A DNA stretch of 24,997 nucleotides from Irineochytrium annulatum (lineage: Eukaryota; Chytridiomycota; Chytridiomycetes; Chytridiales; Chytridiaceae): NCBI GenBank assembly GCA_027600665.1, contig JADGJL010000327.1, positions 1-24,997 on the forward strand, read 5' to 3'. A model generated the notes under the pieces. The model saw only the letters and a list, made by a program, of their open reading frames with translations. It had not been told where the DNA came from and ran no database searches. Positions within the stretch are counted from its first letter, which is position 1. Each line of letters opens with the position of its first letter. Below are positions 9,909-20,778 of this stretch, one piece after another. The position numbers were made by a program, and so were the translations under genes.

Positions 9909-10235
9909 GGGGGGGAAAAGGTTGTTGCTAGGCCGACACCACGAGGAGAGCCGTTGGATCTGGAGATGGTCGTAGATTGATCCAGATACGACCGCGTCGT
10001 TGTTGTTCCCATTGTCTGGCAGCAATGATCGGCAAGGTAGGCGACAAATATAAAGTTCATTTCAAGATTGGCGGGCGAGGAAACGATAAAAACGAGAGTA
10101 GACTACATCAAGGGCACACGCCAATAAAAAAATATAGTCGTAAACAAGTGTACATTCTGCTCAGTGTATGTAATGAAAACCAGAAAAGAAAAGAAGGTTA
10201 CAAAGAAAAGGCTCACAAAGACAAAAACGCGGTTC
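9909..10235. other. Intergenic stretch between copy 3 and the Agd3-like gene
   Basis: Upstream region of copy 3 and 3' flank of the deacetylase gene. A minus-strand TATA-like run (TTTATATTT, about 10044-10053) lies roughly 140 nt upstream of the copy 3 start. The repeat element seen upstream of copies 1 and 2 is not clearly present. No gene is seen. Confidence 0.35.
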
Positions 10236-12684
10236 TTAGAAGGTGACGGCCGTCTTCAGGGTGATTGCGACGGGGGCCGCGTTGGCGGCCAGGGGCACCC
10301 AGACGGTGACGGGGTCGTTGCCGATCTGCTCGATCCTGCCGCCGGCCGGCACGTTCACCTGCGCGGCCGTTACGGCCGCCGGGAGCGTGACGGGCGCCGT
10401 GCAGGCGACCTTGGCCGTGACCTGGAACGTGCTCACACTCGTGCCCGCGGTGGACACGGCGCCCGTGTACCAAACCCTAACGCCGGCTGTGTCGTAGATC
10501 TTCCTGTTCCTGTACGCAATCGTCAAGTCGTCCATCTTGATAGTGACGACCGGCCACGTGGCGTAGGTCTGGTACCAGGCTAGGATAGTCTCAACCCACT
10601 GCTGAGTGAGGCCGAGCTTGGCCGTCTTGGTCGTTCCGGGAACGGGAACGAGGGGCATGTCGGCGTTGCGGAGGTTGGCCTGGTGGAACATGTAGGGGTT
10701 CCAGGAGAGAGCCATGACGATGCGGGAGACGCGAGCGACCTCAGCGTTCATGATGTACTGGTAGTTGGCATTCACGCCGGGGTAAACTAAGATGGAAGGA
10801 GAAAGAAATCAATACGTGTTTGACACATTCAGGACGCCAGAAGTGCGCAACTTACTGTTGTTGTAAAGGGTGACGAGGTAGTTCGGGTTGGTGACGTTGA
10901 AGTAGATGTTCAGCACCTGACGCGGGACGATGGTGAAACCGTCGAAGTTGTTGTTGGCCATGGTGGTGGACAACGGCCACCAGTAGGGGGCAGTAGCGTC
11001 AAAGGTTTTGGGGCGGGAGCTGTCACCGACGGCCGCAGTGATACCGAAGTCAACGAGGGCGCGCAGGGCGTCGCCGTTGAAGAGACCCGAGATACCGGGG
11101 GTGACCATCGAGAAGTTTGACCAGTAGGACGTCCCGGCCACGTTGGCGAACGCGGCGCCGGCCATCCTGTAGTTGTGCGAAAGCTCGTTTATCGTGTCAG
11201 AGTAACTGTTGTTGTTCAAGATTTCTGGGGAGGGAAGACGTCAGCACGGAAAACTTACGAAATTAAAATGGTAAAAGATCAACTTACCGTGCGTGAACGT
11301 GTGGGAGCACCAGAAGAACTGGCTGGCTACCGCCGGCTGCCTCATGTACGCAAGAAGCTTGTCGGCAGCGATCAGTGTGGCGGCATTCCAGTTCTCGTCC
11401 CTCTTCACCGGCCAGAGGGTGTAGCCGGTGCCAAGCGGCTTGACCCAGTCAAGCGGCGTGTCGGTCGTGTCCGGGTCGAAGTCGACGAAGTAGTCCGTCG
11501 TGCCTGACGCGAGCTCAAGGATACCGTTGCCGTTGAAGGCCATCTCGAGCTTCACGTTAGAGCCCTTGGGGAGACGGCTGTTGAGATCCGTTTGCCAGCT
11601 GACCAGGCCCTGGACGTCAGCGGGAGACATCCTGTAGGCCGAGAGCTTGCCTTTCTCGTCGAGACCGTCCGTCGTCAGGTACACGTCGTCGATCTGCGGC
11701 AGGAAGTAGATACGCCTGAAGCCGTTGTACAGGCCACGTGTGCCCCACGAGACCCAGATGTGAGAGAGAGTGACGCACGCCGTGCTCCACTATTGTCATG
11801 GATTTAGTATAACTCACACGATATAAACCTCTCACTAACCGAGCCCATGGGGAAGTAGAAAGACATTTGCTTGCGGTTGCCGTAGTTGAGGATGACGGCG
11901 GCCGAGGTGGCAATCGGGAACGTGGGAGCCAGAGGCTGGAACTGAAGAATCTCGGTCGCGATCGAGGTGTTGAGAATCTGGCCCGGGGCGTGGAAAAGGC
12001 CCGTGGTGTCGAAAGCGGCCATAGAGGGCTTTAGGCCGGCGGCGGTGACAACGGAGCTGCCCGAGGGGCTGACGACTATGTTTTGAACCGTCGAGGTGCC
12101 CCAGTTATCGTTGTAGCGCTTAACGGCAATGCCGTCGGGCAAGTCGTTAAGGAGGACCAGGCGGACGTTGTAGGTGGCCTGGTAGTTGTGGATCTGGTCC
12201 CATTGCCACGGGTAGAGAGTGGACAGGAAGGATCCGTTGGGGAATTTGGCTGCAGGATTAACACAACGCGTTAGTCAGGGGGATTAAGCATTAGGTAAAA
12301 GTGTAACGCACCTGACATCTGGCCATTCGAGAGCACGATCAAGCTGTACTTGGCCTGGCCGGCCGCGTACTCGAGCGGGAGCGGCGTGTTCAGCTGCGTG
12401 CTGGGGCCCACCGTCAACGTGTCGTAGGGGATCGAGTACGACTTCAGAGAGAACTGCGGGGATTCCTCAGACCCATCGCCAGGTGACATGATAAGGACCC
12501 TTTGGTCGACGCTGACGGACGTTCCGGGCCCGACAGGCCCCACAGGCCCAGGCGTGGGTGTCGGTGCGGGCGGTGCGGGAGTGAGGATGCTGTTGATGAT
12601 GTTAGCGACCCCTCCGGGGCGAGGGGCGGCCGAGACACCGGCAAGGCATGCCAGCAGCGGCAGGACGACGGTGGAGGGTCTCAT
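10236..12684 (-). CDS. agd3: Secreted Agd3-like polysaccharide deacetylase (CE18-type), 734 aa
   Basis: Five exons: 12312-12684, 11840-12249, 11288-11789, 10856-11224 and 10236-10786, with introns of 62, 50, 63 and 69 nt; stop TAA at 10236. A signal peptide (MRPSTVVLPLLACLAGVSA) is followed by a Pro-rich linker (about 36-58). The central part shows the deacetylase hallmarks: Gln-Ile-Asp-Asp at 293-296 (FLPQIDDVYLTTDG) and His-Thr-Phe-Thr-His at 424-428 (WCSHTFTH), the expected Asp and paired His metal ligands. SMVTPGISGLFNGDALRA and YNGFRRIYFLPQIDD also fit my recollection of fungal Agd3 proteins. The known Agd3 removes acetyl groups from galactosaminogalactan outside the cell, giving cationic adhesive polymer; the substrate here is inferred. 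N-F-S and N-V-T sequons occur. No other galactosaminogalactan gene is seen nearby. Confidence 0.85.
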
Positions 12685-13529
12685 GGACGATGGACGGTGA
12701 AAGGGGAAATGGAATAGTCCAAAGCACTGGCAAGTGTCCAGCTTAAGAAGTCAGGCTCTGACAGTGATGGGCGTCGTTTACGTAGGACCATTAGGGAAAG
12801 CGGCGCATTGTTAATCTCAGATCCCCGAGATGACCGAAACGCCAGTGTTTTCATACTTTGTCACCAACCTTCTTCTCCTGATTGAAACTCCTGGGTGTCC
12901 GGACATCGGAAACCGGCCAAGCTACTGGTTGTTGTTTACTCACACGTCGTCGTGCCCGTCGCGACCCCCACCCCCGATGACGAGGCACAGCACGGGGCGC
13001 CACGTTCATCAATGTGGATAGAAAAATGAACACGGACATAGTCTTCCGTTCACCTTGGCTTTTCTTCGCAGCATCCCGAAAGCCCCCATCCTACAGTACC
13101 ATGTGGCGCCTCTTGCGGCGTGTACGAACGTGTCACGTCGGGGGCACTTAGATAAAAACGATAGAAGAAAATTCGACATAGATGAAGGGGACTAGATGGG
13201 TTGCTGGCGCGATGCGCGTGAAAGTAGTTCTGGCGATGCGCCCGAGAGGTTGCCGGCAAGCGACTTTCCGACCAGGTGAAGGAACTGGCGTCAAAAACGC
13301 ATACCTTCGCCCAACCCCCCGACTCCCGCTCTCCTAAGCTCCCATGTCCTCGGCGACCCGGATACGCGCTGCCCTATCGGCTTCCTGCGGCCCCGCGAGA
13401 TGCCAGGTTGGTGTTGGTCTATGGCGGGTGTCTGGGGCGCGGTGATCCGCTGGGCGAGTCTGCCTAGAGAGCCCGAGGTTCCCGCGCGATCTGGGGCCCG
13501 CGTGTCGCAACGTGGATGGGTTAAGGAAG
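12685..13529. other. Divergent intergenic region (deacetylase / E1 beta)
   Basis: 845 nt between two divergent start codons, so it should contain both promoters. No TATA box stands out and no exon could be supported; several short open frames on both strands look random. An upstream non-coding exon of the E1 beta gene is possible. Confidence 0.4.
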
Positions 13530-14970
13530 ATGCTCTTCGTGGATGCGTCGAACTTCTTGGCCAGAACGCGGCCGGGTCGGACCCGGGGCCGCATCCCTTC
13601 TCTGCATCGGGCTGTACTTCTCACGCGCTGCCGTTCCTATCAGCACGTTGTGCGAAGAGCCTACTCGGCGCCAGCAGGCACACCGCCGCCCGCAGAAGGA
13701 TATCACCAGGGCGTCGGCAACTCGAAGTTCATCAAGAGGACCAAGGAGGCCGCGCTGGCGAACCCGGAGCTCAGGGAGCTGGCAGGAAGTACGATTTCAC
13801 CTTCTTTTAGTTGCCCACATTGTTGCGCATGGCGAAATGTCAAGTTTGTTGCGCTGATTGCTAACACGCGCGCATTCTACAGCCGAGACGAAGAAGCTGA
13901 ACCTCTTCCAGTCCGTCAACGAGGCCCTCTTCACCGCGCTCGCCACGGACGAGAAGGCCGTTGTCTTTGGGGAGGACGTGGCCTTCGGTGGTGTGTTCCG
14001 GTGCACTATGGGTCTGGAGGAGAAGTTCGGTACGTCCCATTCTCCCACCTGTTTCATCCTTTGGCTTACCCCGTTCCAGGCAAAGACCGCGTCTTCAACA
14101 CCCCCCTCTCGGAGCAGGGCCTCGTCGGCTTCGCGGTCGGCATGGCCGCCGTCGGCCACACGCCCATCGCCGAGATCCAGTTCGCCGATTACGTCTTCCC
14201 GGCCTTTGATCAAATCGTGAACGAAGCCGCGAAATACCGCTACCGATCCGGTGGCGAGTTCGACGTCGCGGGCCTAACCGTACGGATGCCCTGCATGGCC
14301 GTCGGCCACGGCGGCCACTATCACTCACAGAGCCCTGAGGCGTACTTCGCGCACACTCCCGGCGTCAAAGTCGTGATCCCGAGGTCGCCGATCCAGGCGA
14401 AGGGGTTGCTCTTGGCGAGCATTAGGGATAAGAACCCGGTCATCTTCATGGAGCCGAAGATCTTATACCGGTCGGCCGTGGAGCAGGTGCCGGTGGAGGA
14501 TTACGTGCTGCCGTTGGGGAAGGCGGAGGTTGTGAAGGAGGGGAAAGACGTGACGGTGATTGCGTGGGGCTCGCAAGTATATGTCGCGGAGGACGCGGCG
14601 ACGATGGCGGAGAAGGAGGGCATCAGCGTTGAGATTATTGACTTGAGGACTATCCTGCCGTGGGATGTTGAGACCGTTGTCAAGGTGTGTTTTATAATTT
14701 TTATGGAGCTTGTGTACAAGGTTAACTTCTTTAATGCATTAGTCTGTCAACAAAACCGGCCGTTGCATCATTACCCACGAGGCGCCCGTCACGGGAGGCT
14801 TCGGTGGTGAGGTCGCCGCAGCGATTCAGGAAAGGTGTTTCCTCCGCCTTGAGTCCCCGATTCAGAGGGTGTGCGGTTGGGACGTGCCCTTCCCGTTGGT
14901 GTTCGAGAAGTTTTACGTGCCTTCCACTGTGCGGGTTGCGGACGCTATCAAGAAGTCGGTGAACTTTTGA
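13530..14970 (+). CDS. BCKDHB: Branched-chain 2-oxoacid dehydrogenase E1 component, beta subunit, mitochondrial (412 aa)
   Basis: Four exons: 13530-13788, 13883-14029, 14080-14684 and 14743-14970; introns of 94, 50 and 58 nt; stop TGA at 14968. It is the beta chain of the thiamine-diphosphate-dependent E1 (EC 1.2.4.4) that decarboxylates the 2-oxoacids of Val, Leu and Ile in the mitochondrial matrix and passes the acyl group to lipoyl-E2. Diagnostic segments in order: [95 protein letters not shown] and [19 protein letters not shown]. The first ~50 residues are Arg/Ser/Leu-rich ([19 protein letters not shown]), as expected for a mitochondrial presequence. Length is slightly above animal homologues. 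The start is the first usable ATG in frame; an upstream exon cannot be excluded. It converges with the next gene, 159 nt between stops. Confidence 0.93.
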
Positions 14971-15129
14971 ATTTGCTTAAGCAGTCGGAGTGCGTAGTGT
15001 TCACGTCGCTGTGTGCATATCACACAAGAGAATCTTCAATGGGTTGCCAAGACTTTTCTTCTTCCATTTATTGTTAGAGAGCTAAAATGTCATTCATAAA
15101 GCGCAATGTTTGCGATGTCATCCAACTTA

Positions 15130-16422
15130 TTATCCCTGATTCCTCCCAGGCGTAGTTTTTCCAATCGCGGCCTTCGCAGGCATAGCCTTTTCAGATGTGG
15201 CCTGCCCAGGCGATATCAGCTTCTCCAACATGTTCTCCCTCTCGAGCGCGAAAAGCGCCAGCGCCGTCCCCGGCCCCAGAAGGGTCGTCCCAAGCCAATA
15301 TCGCGCCAAAGAATTCAGCCCGCCTTTACTCACAATCCACACCGACATGGTGCACATCAAGCTGATGCACTCGACGCAGATGAAGATGGTGGCCATGTTT
15401 TCCTTAGGTTGGTCCGCCCAAGGCGTCGCGAGGAGCTCGTAGTATTGCAGCGCGACGTCGCCGCCGCCCACATACATCATTACGGTCGTCACGAAGCAGT
15501 ATATCCACTGCAGCGCAAGGCCGATGGAGAAGAGCCAATAGATGTCGCGCGCGATCGCGCGAGACGCGGCGCGCGTTTCAGGCGTGTCCGGGAGGGGCTC
15601 GGTCTGGATGGTGTTGGAGGACCAGATGTAGGGGATGACGGCCGGGAGGAATTGGAAGAAGGGAAAGATGTACTTGAGGAACCTGCACCAGGAAAGTCAA
15701 CAACCTTGTCGGGTCATGACGGTGAATGTTACCGAATTACTTACTCGACGGGCAAAAGCACTGACAAGAAGACGGCCGACAGCGCAACGAGCCCGAGCAG
15801 TATGCGGCCCATAACCACCGGATCAGCATGCGGCGCCACACGAGAGCCACCTGGCTGAACCGTGCACTTTGGGTACGAATAATACCAACTCATCAACCAA
15901 AACAGCGGGACCACGACGCTGACGCCCAGGAATTGGCCGCCGAACGCAATGAGCGCCGTCGAGGAGGCTCCGAGAAGAGTCGTGGAGCGCGAGCCCTCGA
16001 CGGCGACGATGGCAAGGATGGGGCCGGCTATGCCCATGATGATGTTCAGAGTGAGATGGCCCAGAGGATTTTCGACAAGGTCGCTGGACGGCAGAGTGTT
16101 TGCCAATCAAAGACTTCAAGAAAGTAAGTAGGATAAAACATAAGCTCACATGAAGAAGGGGGTTATTTTGCAGTTCAGGACGTCTAAGAACGGGATGTTC
16201 GTCCGCCAGAACTTCTCCGGAGACCTTTGAGGCATTAAATAACCAAACAGTCTTCTGAGGGATGAAGAAGTCGCGTGAGACGCACCCATCCACCGATGGC
16301 GGGGCGTACGGCCCATTTCCGCATGAGTCGTCCTGTATCATAGGCACCACGGAGTGGCCGAGGTAGTAGAGGGTAGTCGCGACGATCCCGATAGTCGCGG
16401 CGGTCGCCAGTGGGCGCGCCAT
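15130..16422 (-). CDS. Polytopic membrane protein, paralogue A (367 aa)
   Basis: Four exons: 16286-16422, 16150-16224, 15745-16083 and 15130-15682; introns of 61, 66 and 62 nt. The first intron (GTGCGT...CTCAAAG) lies inside an otherwise open frame; splicing it restores the segment FWRTNIPFLDVLNCKITPFF, which aligns with YWKTGLAVTDFVSCTLTPFF of the paralogue at 19460-20778, so it is well supported. About eight hydrophobic helices are visible, starting with ATIGIVATTLYYLGHSVV. Shared landmarks with the paralogue are VEGSRSTT, the PVVM-RILLGLV segment, YIFPFFQFLP, ATPW-x2-QP-x-ENMA and the C-terminal GPG-x-AL segment, followed by a Lys-rich tail. No enzyme or transporter signature is recognised. 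It could be a transporter-like or lipid-modifying membrane protein, but this is not shown by the sequence. Confidence 0.78.
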
Positions 16423-16911
16423 AATGCGAAGAGCCGGAAATTTGACGACGACCCATTCATCCTTCCGTTAACATTTGTCATACAATACTATCACAAGCTA
16501 ATGCTTATCACGCTTTTTTCACTCTCGATAGTACAGGATATACACAGTGATACAAGGGGTATATAGCCCAAATAGTAAAAATCCAAGCGTGAAAGGGAAT
16601 AGAAGGGAACAGCAGAATATTCGAACAAGAATTTTCATATCGTTGAGTTGTACCGCATCGATGGGCGAATGCAGTTTAGCTGTAGCCGTGCGGTGCCTCC
16701 TTTGCTCTCTCAAAGGCCTTATGCGAGTCAGTCTCCTGAAAAAAAAAGGGTAAGTCATATATATACTTGCTATTTTGATACAACGAGCGCGACTAATAAT
16801 CACCGCCGTTGGTTGACGACAAACCTCCTTAGCCTTGTTTTCACGGAGGTTAACGGTATCGTTAGGCCTAGAAGAACACGTTAATTCGCAATTGCGCACC
16901 TGGATTGACAA
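16423..16911. other. Intergenic stretch, no gene seen
   Basis: Upstream of paralogue A and downstream of the small hydrophilic gene ending at 16912. AT-richer than the coding DNA, with TA runs (atatatata near 16760). Short frames on both strands look random. Confidence 0.35.
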
Positions 16912-17719
16912 CTATACTAACGTAAATCCGTGCTCAGCCTGCTTCCCATGATGAATGGCCTCGCTAGGGTGGTGGTTCATCTGGCTCTTACTGGAAAAAG
17001 AACCCAGGTTAACACACCGCTACGCATGTGAAAAACAAACTCACGGCTTTCCTTCCTCGTTGGCCAACATACTCCCCGGGTCGCGCTTGGTCCCCTCCTC
17101 CATCTCGCGTCCCGAAAACATCTCCTTGCCGGCACCCATGATGCGGTCCTTCAGGTCCCCAAACATCTTCCCCACACCGTTGCTGCCCTGAACAGCCGAG
17201 TCGACGCCACCAGCAAGCGCTTCGTTGGCCTTGCTCATCAGGTTGCCCGCCTTATCCTTGGTCGCGTCCATGAACCCGCCACTGGACGACGAGGACGCCA
17301 CGTCGTCACCCTTGCCGAAAGTCCTCTGCCCGGTCCCCTTCGGGCCCGTCGAGAAGGCGCCCACTCTAGGCTCGCCTGTGCCCGCCGGCGCCCCGGATCC
17401 CTGCTGCTGACCGTTGGAGCCGACGCCTGCGCTCATGCCTGAGCCTTGTTCGGAGCCAATGCCGGTGTGACCCTCGGAACCGGGGAAGCCCGCGTCGCCG
17501 GTCGTCGCGAAGGCGCTCTTGCCGGCCTTTTCGTGGTCAGGTCGTCAGTCACCGGACTGCCGTCGCTTAACGCATCGAACGTTTGGCGCTTACCTCGACG
17601 ACGCGATCTTTAGCGTCGCTGATGGCCCCAGCCGCTTTTCCAAGTATGCCCTTGCCGCCGCTCGTGGTGGAAGTTTGTCGAAGAAATATCGTGTTAAGCC
17701 TGACGCGTTGAAAAAGCAT
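16912..17719 (-). CDS. Hydrophilic LEA-like protein with a mitochondrial-type presequence (228 aa)
   Basis: Three exons: 17594-17719, 17045-17526 and 16912-16990; introns of 67 and 54 nt. Reading on past the second donor gives a stop at 17041, but GTGAGT there, a TTAAC branch site and CTTTTTCCAG make a strong intron, and the third exon adds 26 residues ending GKQAEHGFTLV. The N-terminus MLFQRVRLNTIFLRQTSTTS has Arg and hydrophobic residues and no acidic ones, like a mitochondrial targeting peptide. The rest is Gly/Ser/Lys-rich with helices such as GKAAGAISDAKDRVVEAGKS and MDATKDKAGNLMSKANEA, reminiscent of LEA-type stress proteins. Family not certain. If targeting is real it would act as a matrix protectant; that is inference. 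Confidence 0.7.
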
Positions 17720-18240
17720 TGTGGCGGATTCAGGTTGGTTAATGGGGGAGCGGGAAAGCGGCGTGACATTTATACACACGGAGGGCTATTCGATCCATTC
17801 GCCACAGGGCGAGAACTCAAATTGAATTTATCCTAGCGCATTGCGATGCGCGACGTGGAAGCGTGCTCGTTTCTTTAAGTGTCCACCACTTGCAACAACT
17901 TCCTCTTTCACAACTTATTAAACCATCACTTAAACTCTTCCTGTGACAGATACACAAGCCCTGCAAATGAAATTGATTGGCACAACTTGGACTTCTGTGC
18001 ATCCACCATTTTATCTTTTTCCATCAAGTGCATGCCTACACACTAATAGCATCACCAAATCAGATTGAATTTACAGAGGGGTAACGGGGTACATAACAGC
18101 ATATACACTTTAAACAAAGCCTCTCTTGCTACATTAGGGTATAGTCCTATCAAGAAAAGATTACTCCGTTGAAGCTAAATCCAATGGTGTCTGCGAGAAC
18201 AACACACCAACACTCACCTAGCCATGTTATTGGTATTTGA
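17720..18240. other. Intergenic stretch between two small hydrophilic genes
   Basis: Promoter of the gene at 16912-17719 and 3' flank of the repeat gene ending at 18241. No exon is visible. The part from about 17850 to 18240 is relatively AT-rich and featureless by eye. Confidence 0.4.
17769..17774 (-). promoter_or_regulatory. TATA box
   Basis: A perfect TATAAA (within GTGTATAAATG) on the minus strand lies about 50 nt upstream of the start codon at 17719, a spacing that would leave a short 5' leader of some 20 nt and supports the chosen start. Confidence 0.5.
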
Positions 18241-19242
18241 CTAGAACGCGTTCTGGATGTCCTGCTTGATGTCGCCCATCATACCTCCGCCGTTGTTAGA
18301 GCCGCCGCCGTTACCGCCGAAAGCCTGCTCGGCCTGGCCCATTAACCCCTGACCACCCTGGCCGCCGTTGCCACCGAAAGCCTGCTCGGCCTGGTTAAGC
18401 ATACCGCCGCCGCCGCCACCGTTGTTGTTTCCAGACAGGGCTTGCTCGGCCTTGCCTAGCATACCGCCACCGCCGCCGTTGTTGTTACCGGAAAGCGCCT
18501 GCTCGGCTTTGCCCATCCATCCCTGGCCGCCGCCGTTGTTATTGCCGGACAGAGCTTGCTCGGCCTTCCCTAGCATGCCACCGCCGCCGCCGTTGTTGTT
18601 GCCGGACAGAGCTTGCTCGGCCTTGCCCAACATACCGCCGCCGCCGCCGGAGTTGTTGCCAGACAAAGCTTGCTGGGCCTGGCCCATCAATCCCTGGCCT
18701 TGGCCACCTATTAAAACAAATACGAATTGAGCAATCAGAAATCTCCACCAACTCCGAAATAAAGAAATGCGCCGCGCCCTCACCTCCACCGTAAGTGTTC
18801 GCGGCCGACACATCATTCCCGGCCCCGCCGTAATTCAAGTTGTCGCCCATGCTGTTGCCCGTTCGATCCATGCTATCCCCACCGGTCTTGTTTTTGTTAA
18901 ACGCCTCCTGTAAAAAAGAACAGAGATACAGGATTTTAAAATCATGCAAGCGCGAGAGCAGAAGACCCTCGGGGTGCCGATACGTACGTTGAGTTTCCCG
19001 CCGGCGCTTTGAGCGACGTTCTTGACCTGCCGGAAGAAGGCGCGCGTCAGAAGCCAGCCGATAAGGAGGAGGAGACGTGGGTCCAAGGGATCCTTGTGGT
19101 CAGCATCCTCCCCCCCTTGACGGGGCCTCAAGCTTGCCGCGACCGAAGCATGCTCCTCGCGGGCAATACATTCGATCGCGAAGGCGCTCGTCCAGCTTGT
19201 CCTCTATGGTCAGCCCCTCACCTTGTCCATAAGTCCGCTCAT
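18241..19242 (-). CDS. Gly/Asn-rich tandem-repeat protein (216 aa)
   Basis: Four exons: 19222-19242, 18988-19026, 18784-18907 and 18241-18707; introns of 195, 80 and 76 nt; all phases agree. The N-terminus (MSGLMDKVKNVAQSAGGKLN) is a short amphipathic helix, followed by a polar stretch (EAFNKNKTGGDSMDRTGNS). From about residue 62 the protein consists of seven units of 18-20 residues of the type MLGKAEQALSGNNNGGG; the last two units change to NQAEQAFGGNGG and GQAEQAFGGNGG, and the end is MMGDIKQDIQNAF. Small amphipathic helices alternate with Gly/Asn linkers. This low-complexity composition suggests disorder or self-association. No known domain. The 7-codon first exon and long first intron are the least certain parts, but the spliced MSGLMDKVKNVAQ reads smoothly. 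Confidence 0.72.
18300..18707 (-). repeat. In-frame tandem repeat, ~57 nt unit, seven units
   Basis: Each unit encodes (M)LGKAEQALSGNNNGGGGG or a close variant; units 2, 3 and 5 are nearly identical in protein, while the two C-terminal units and the first are more diverged. Gly and Asn codons appear as GGC/GGT and AAC runs. Such arrays are prone to change in copy number between strains. Confidence 0.85.
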
Positions 19243-19459
19243 GATTGCTCGTTGGTATGGTAAGTGTTGAGGACGCGAGTTGTTGAAAAAATCGAATTGT
19301 TGGCGGTGGAGGATTAAGGAACGCGCGCTTTATGGGCTTTTTCGAGTCAGGGGTTCGAACCGGACGCGCTGGGAGGATACACTGCCACATGAACTAACAG
19401 CACCAACAGGGCAGGTACGGCAATCAGCTATCGATGGTGTATACGAGTCCATGATTTTT

Positions 19460-20778
19460 TTACGCCTTCCCCTTCTTATGAGCCCCCGCGACCTCCTCCA
19501 CCGGCGCAGCCCCCATCGTCGCCGCCAGCTCGTCCAGATACTCGATCCTCGTCTCCCTCAACAGGCAAAAGATCGTCAAGGCCCCGCCCGGTCCAAAGAA
19601 AGCAATCCTGCTAAGATAAAACTCCAGCCCCTCAACCCCATCCTCGCACGCAACCCAAATCAGCGTCGTCACGACCAGCGAGATGCACTCGATCAGTATG
19701 AACAGCGCGGCCATGTTTTCACTCGGCTGCTCGCGCCACGGCGTCGCCACGAGGTCGTAGAACTGCCTCGCGAAAGGCAGGACGCCGCCCACGCGCGCGG
19801 AGGAAGCGATGAAAGTGCGGACGAGGTAGAAATGATGCACCTGGTAAACGATCGCGAAGAAGGCGTAGATGTCGCGCGCCATGTAGGAGGAGGCGCGGCG
19901 CATGGCCTGGGTGGGAGGGAGGCGCTCGAGGATGACGGTGGAGGACCACAAGCCCGGTATGACAAAGGGGAGGAATTGGAAGAAGGGGAAAATGTAGTTC
20001 ATGTATCTAATCATGGTTAATTCGGGAAAATGGTTTAGATGGCAATGTGGATGTGGAAGGGAGGGCTAAAACGCTACTTACGGTGGCGGCGCCAGGATGG
20101 AGAGAAACGTCGCCGTCAGCAGCACCAACCCCAACAGCACGCGCGACATCACGACCGGACTCCCCAGGGGCGCGACGCCGGTCGCCGCGCCGGGCCTCAT
20201 TGCGGTCTTTGGGTAATAGTAAAGCCAGGAGGAGAGCCAGAGCAGCGGGATGATCACCGAGATGCCAAAGAACTGGCCCAGGATGGCGATGATCGCGAGC
20301 GAGGACGCGGGGCCTTTAGTCGTCGAGCGCGTGCCCTCGATGGCCATCAAGTTGAAAAGTGGGCCGACGATCTGCAGGAGGAGGTGGAAGGTGAAGTTGC
20401 CGACGACGGGAGGGGATTCGAGGAGGTCACTATATATACCTACTCATTAGGAGAGAGAGTTTCACAATCAAAAGCATTCATAAAAGAGCGCGACAAGGAC
20501 CGTACAATCAAACTTTACAATCAAAAAACTTACGCGAAGAAAGGAGTCAGCGTGCAACTGACAAAATCCGTAACGGCGAGGCCCGTTTTCCAGTAGGCGT
20601 CGGCCGGCGCGGTGGTCTCCCCGCTTAGGGAGCATTTGTATGGAGGCTTCCAGGTCGAAAATATGCAGGCGGCCGTTCCACAGGCAAGCGCGATGGACAT
20701 CACGATTCCGACTGCTCGCGTCGCGAGAAGCTGCGGCGCAGTGGGTATCGGGATCCCATGCGCGTTGTGTTGCTCCAT
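19460..20778 (-). CDS. Polytopic membrane protein, paralogue B (379 aa)
   Basis: Three exons: 20534-20778, 20082-20429 and 19460-20006; introns of 104 and 75 nt. Both introns fall at the same positions and phase as introns 2 and 3 of the paralogue at 15130-16422; the extra first intron of that gene is lacking. It starts MEQHNAHGIPIPTAPQLLAT, then the first helix (AVGIVMSIALACGTAACIF), the conserved YWKTGLAVTDFVSCTLTPFF region and about seven further helices. Matching landmarks include AIEGTRSTT, YIFPFFQFLP, ATPWREQPSENMA and a closing GPGGAL segment; the tail is Lys-rich (AHKKGKA). Function not recognised. An alternative acceptor a few bases upstream (GAGTAG) exists for intron 1, but the chosen one keeps the frame. 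Confidence 0.8.

Noticed and set aside
16225..16285. Reading straight through this segment as coding in paralogue A
   Set aside because: The unspliced frame destroys the match to paralogue B and no downstream donor then fits the next exon; removing these 61 nt restores the conserved region.
19310..19385. tRNA-like B box (GGGTTCGAACC) suggesting a tRNA gene
   Set aside because: The five-base T stem does not pair on either strand and no acceptor stem or A box could be placed.
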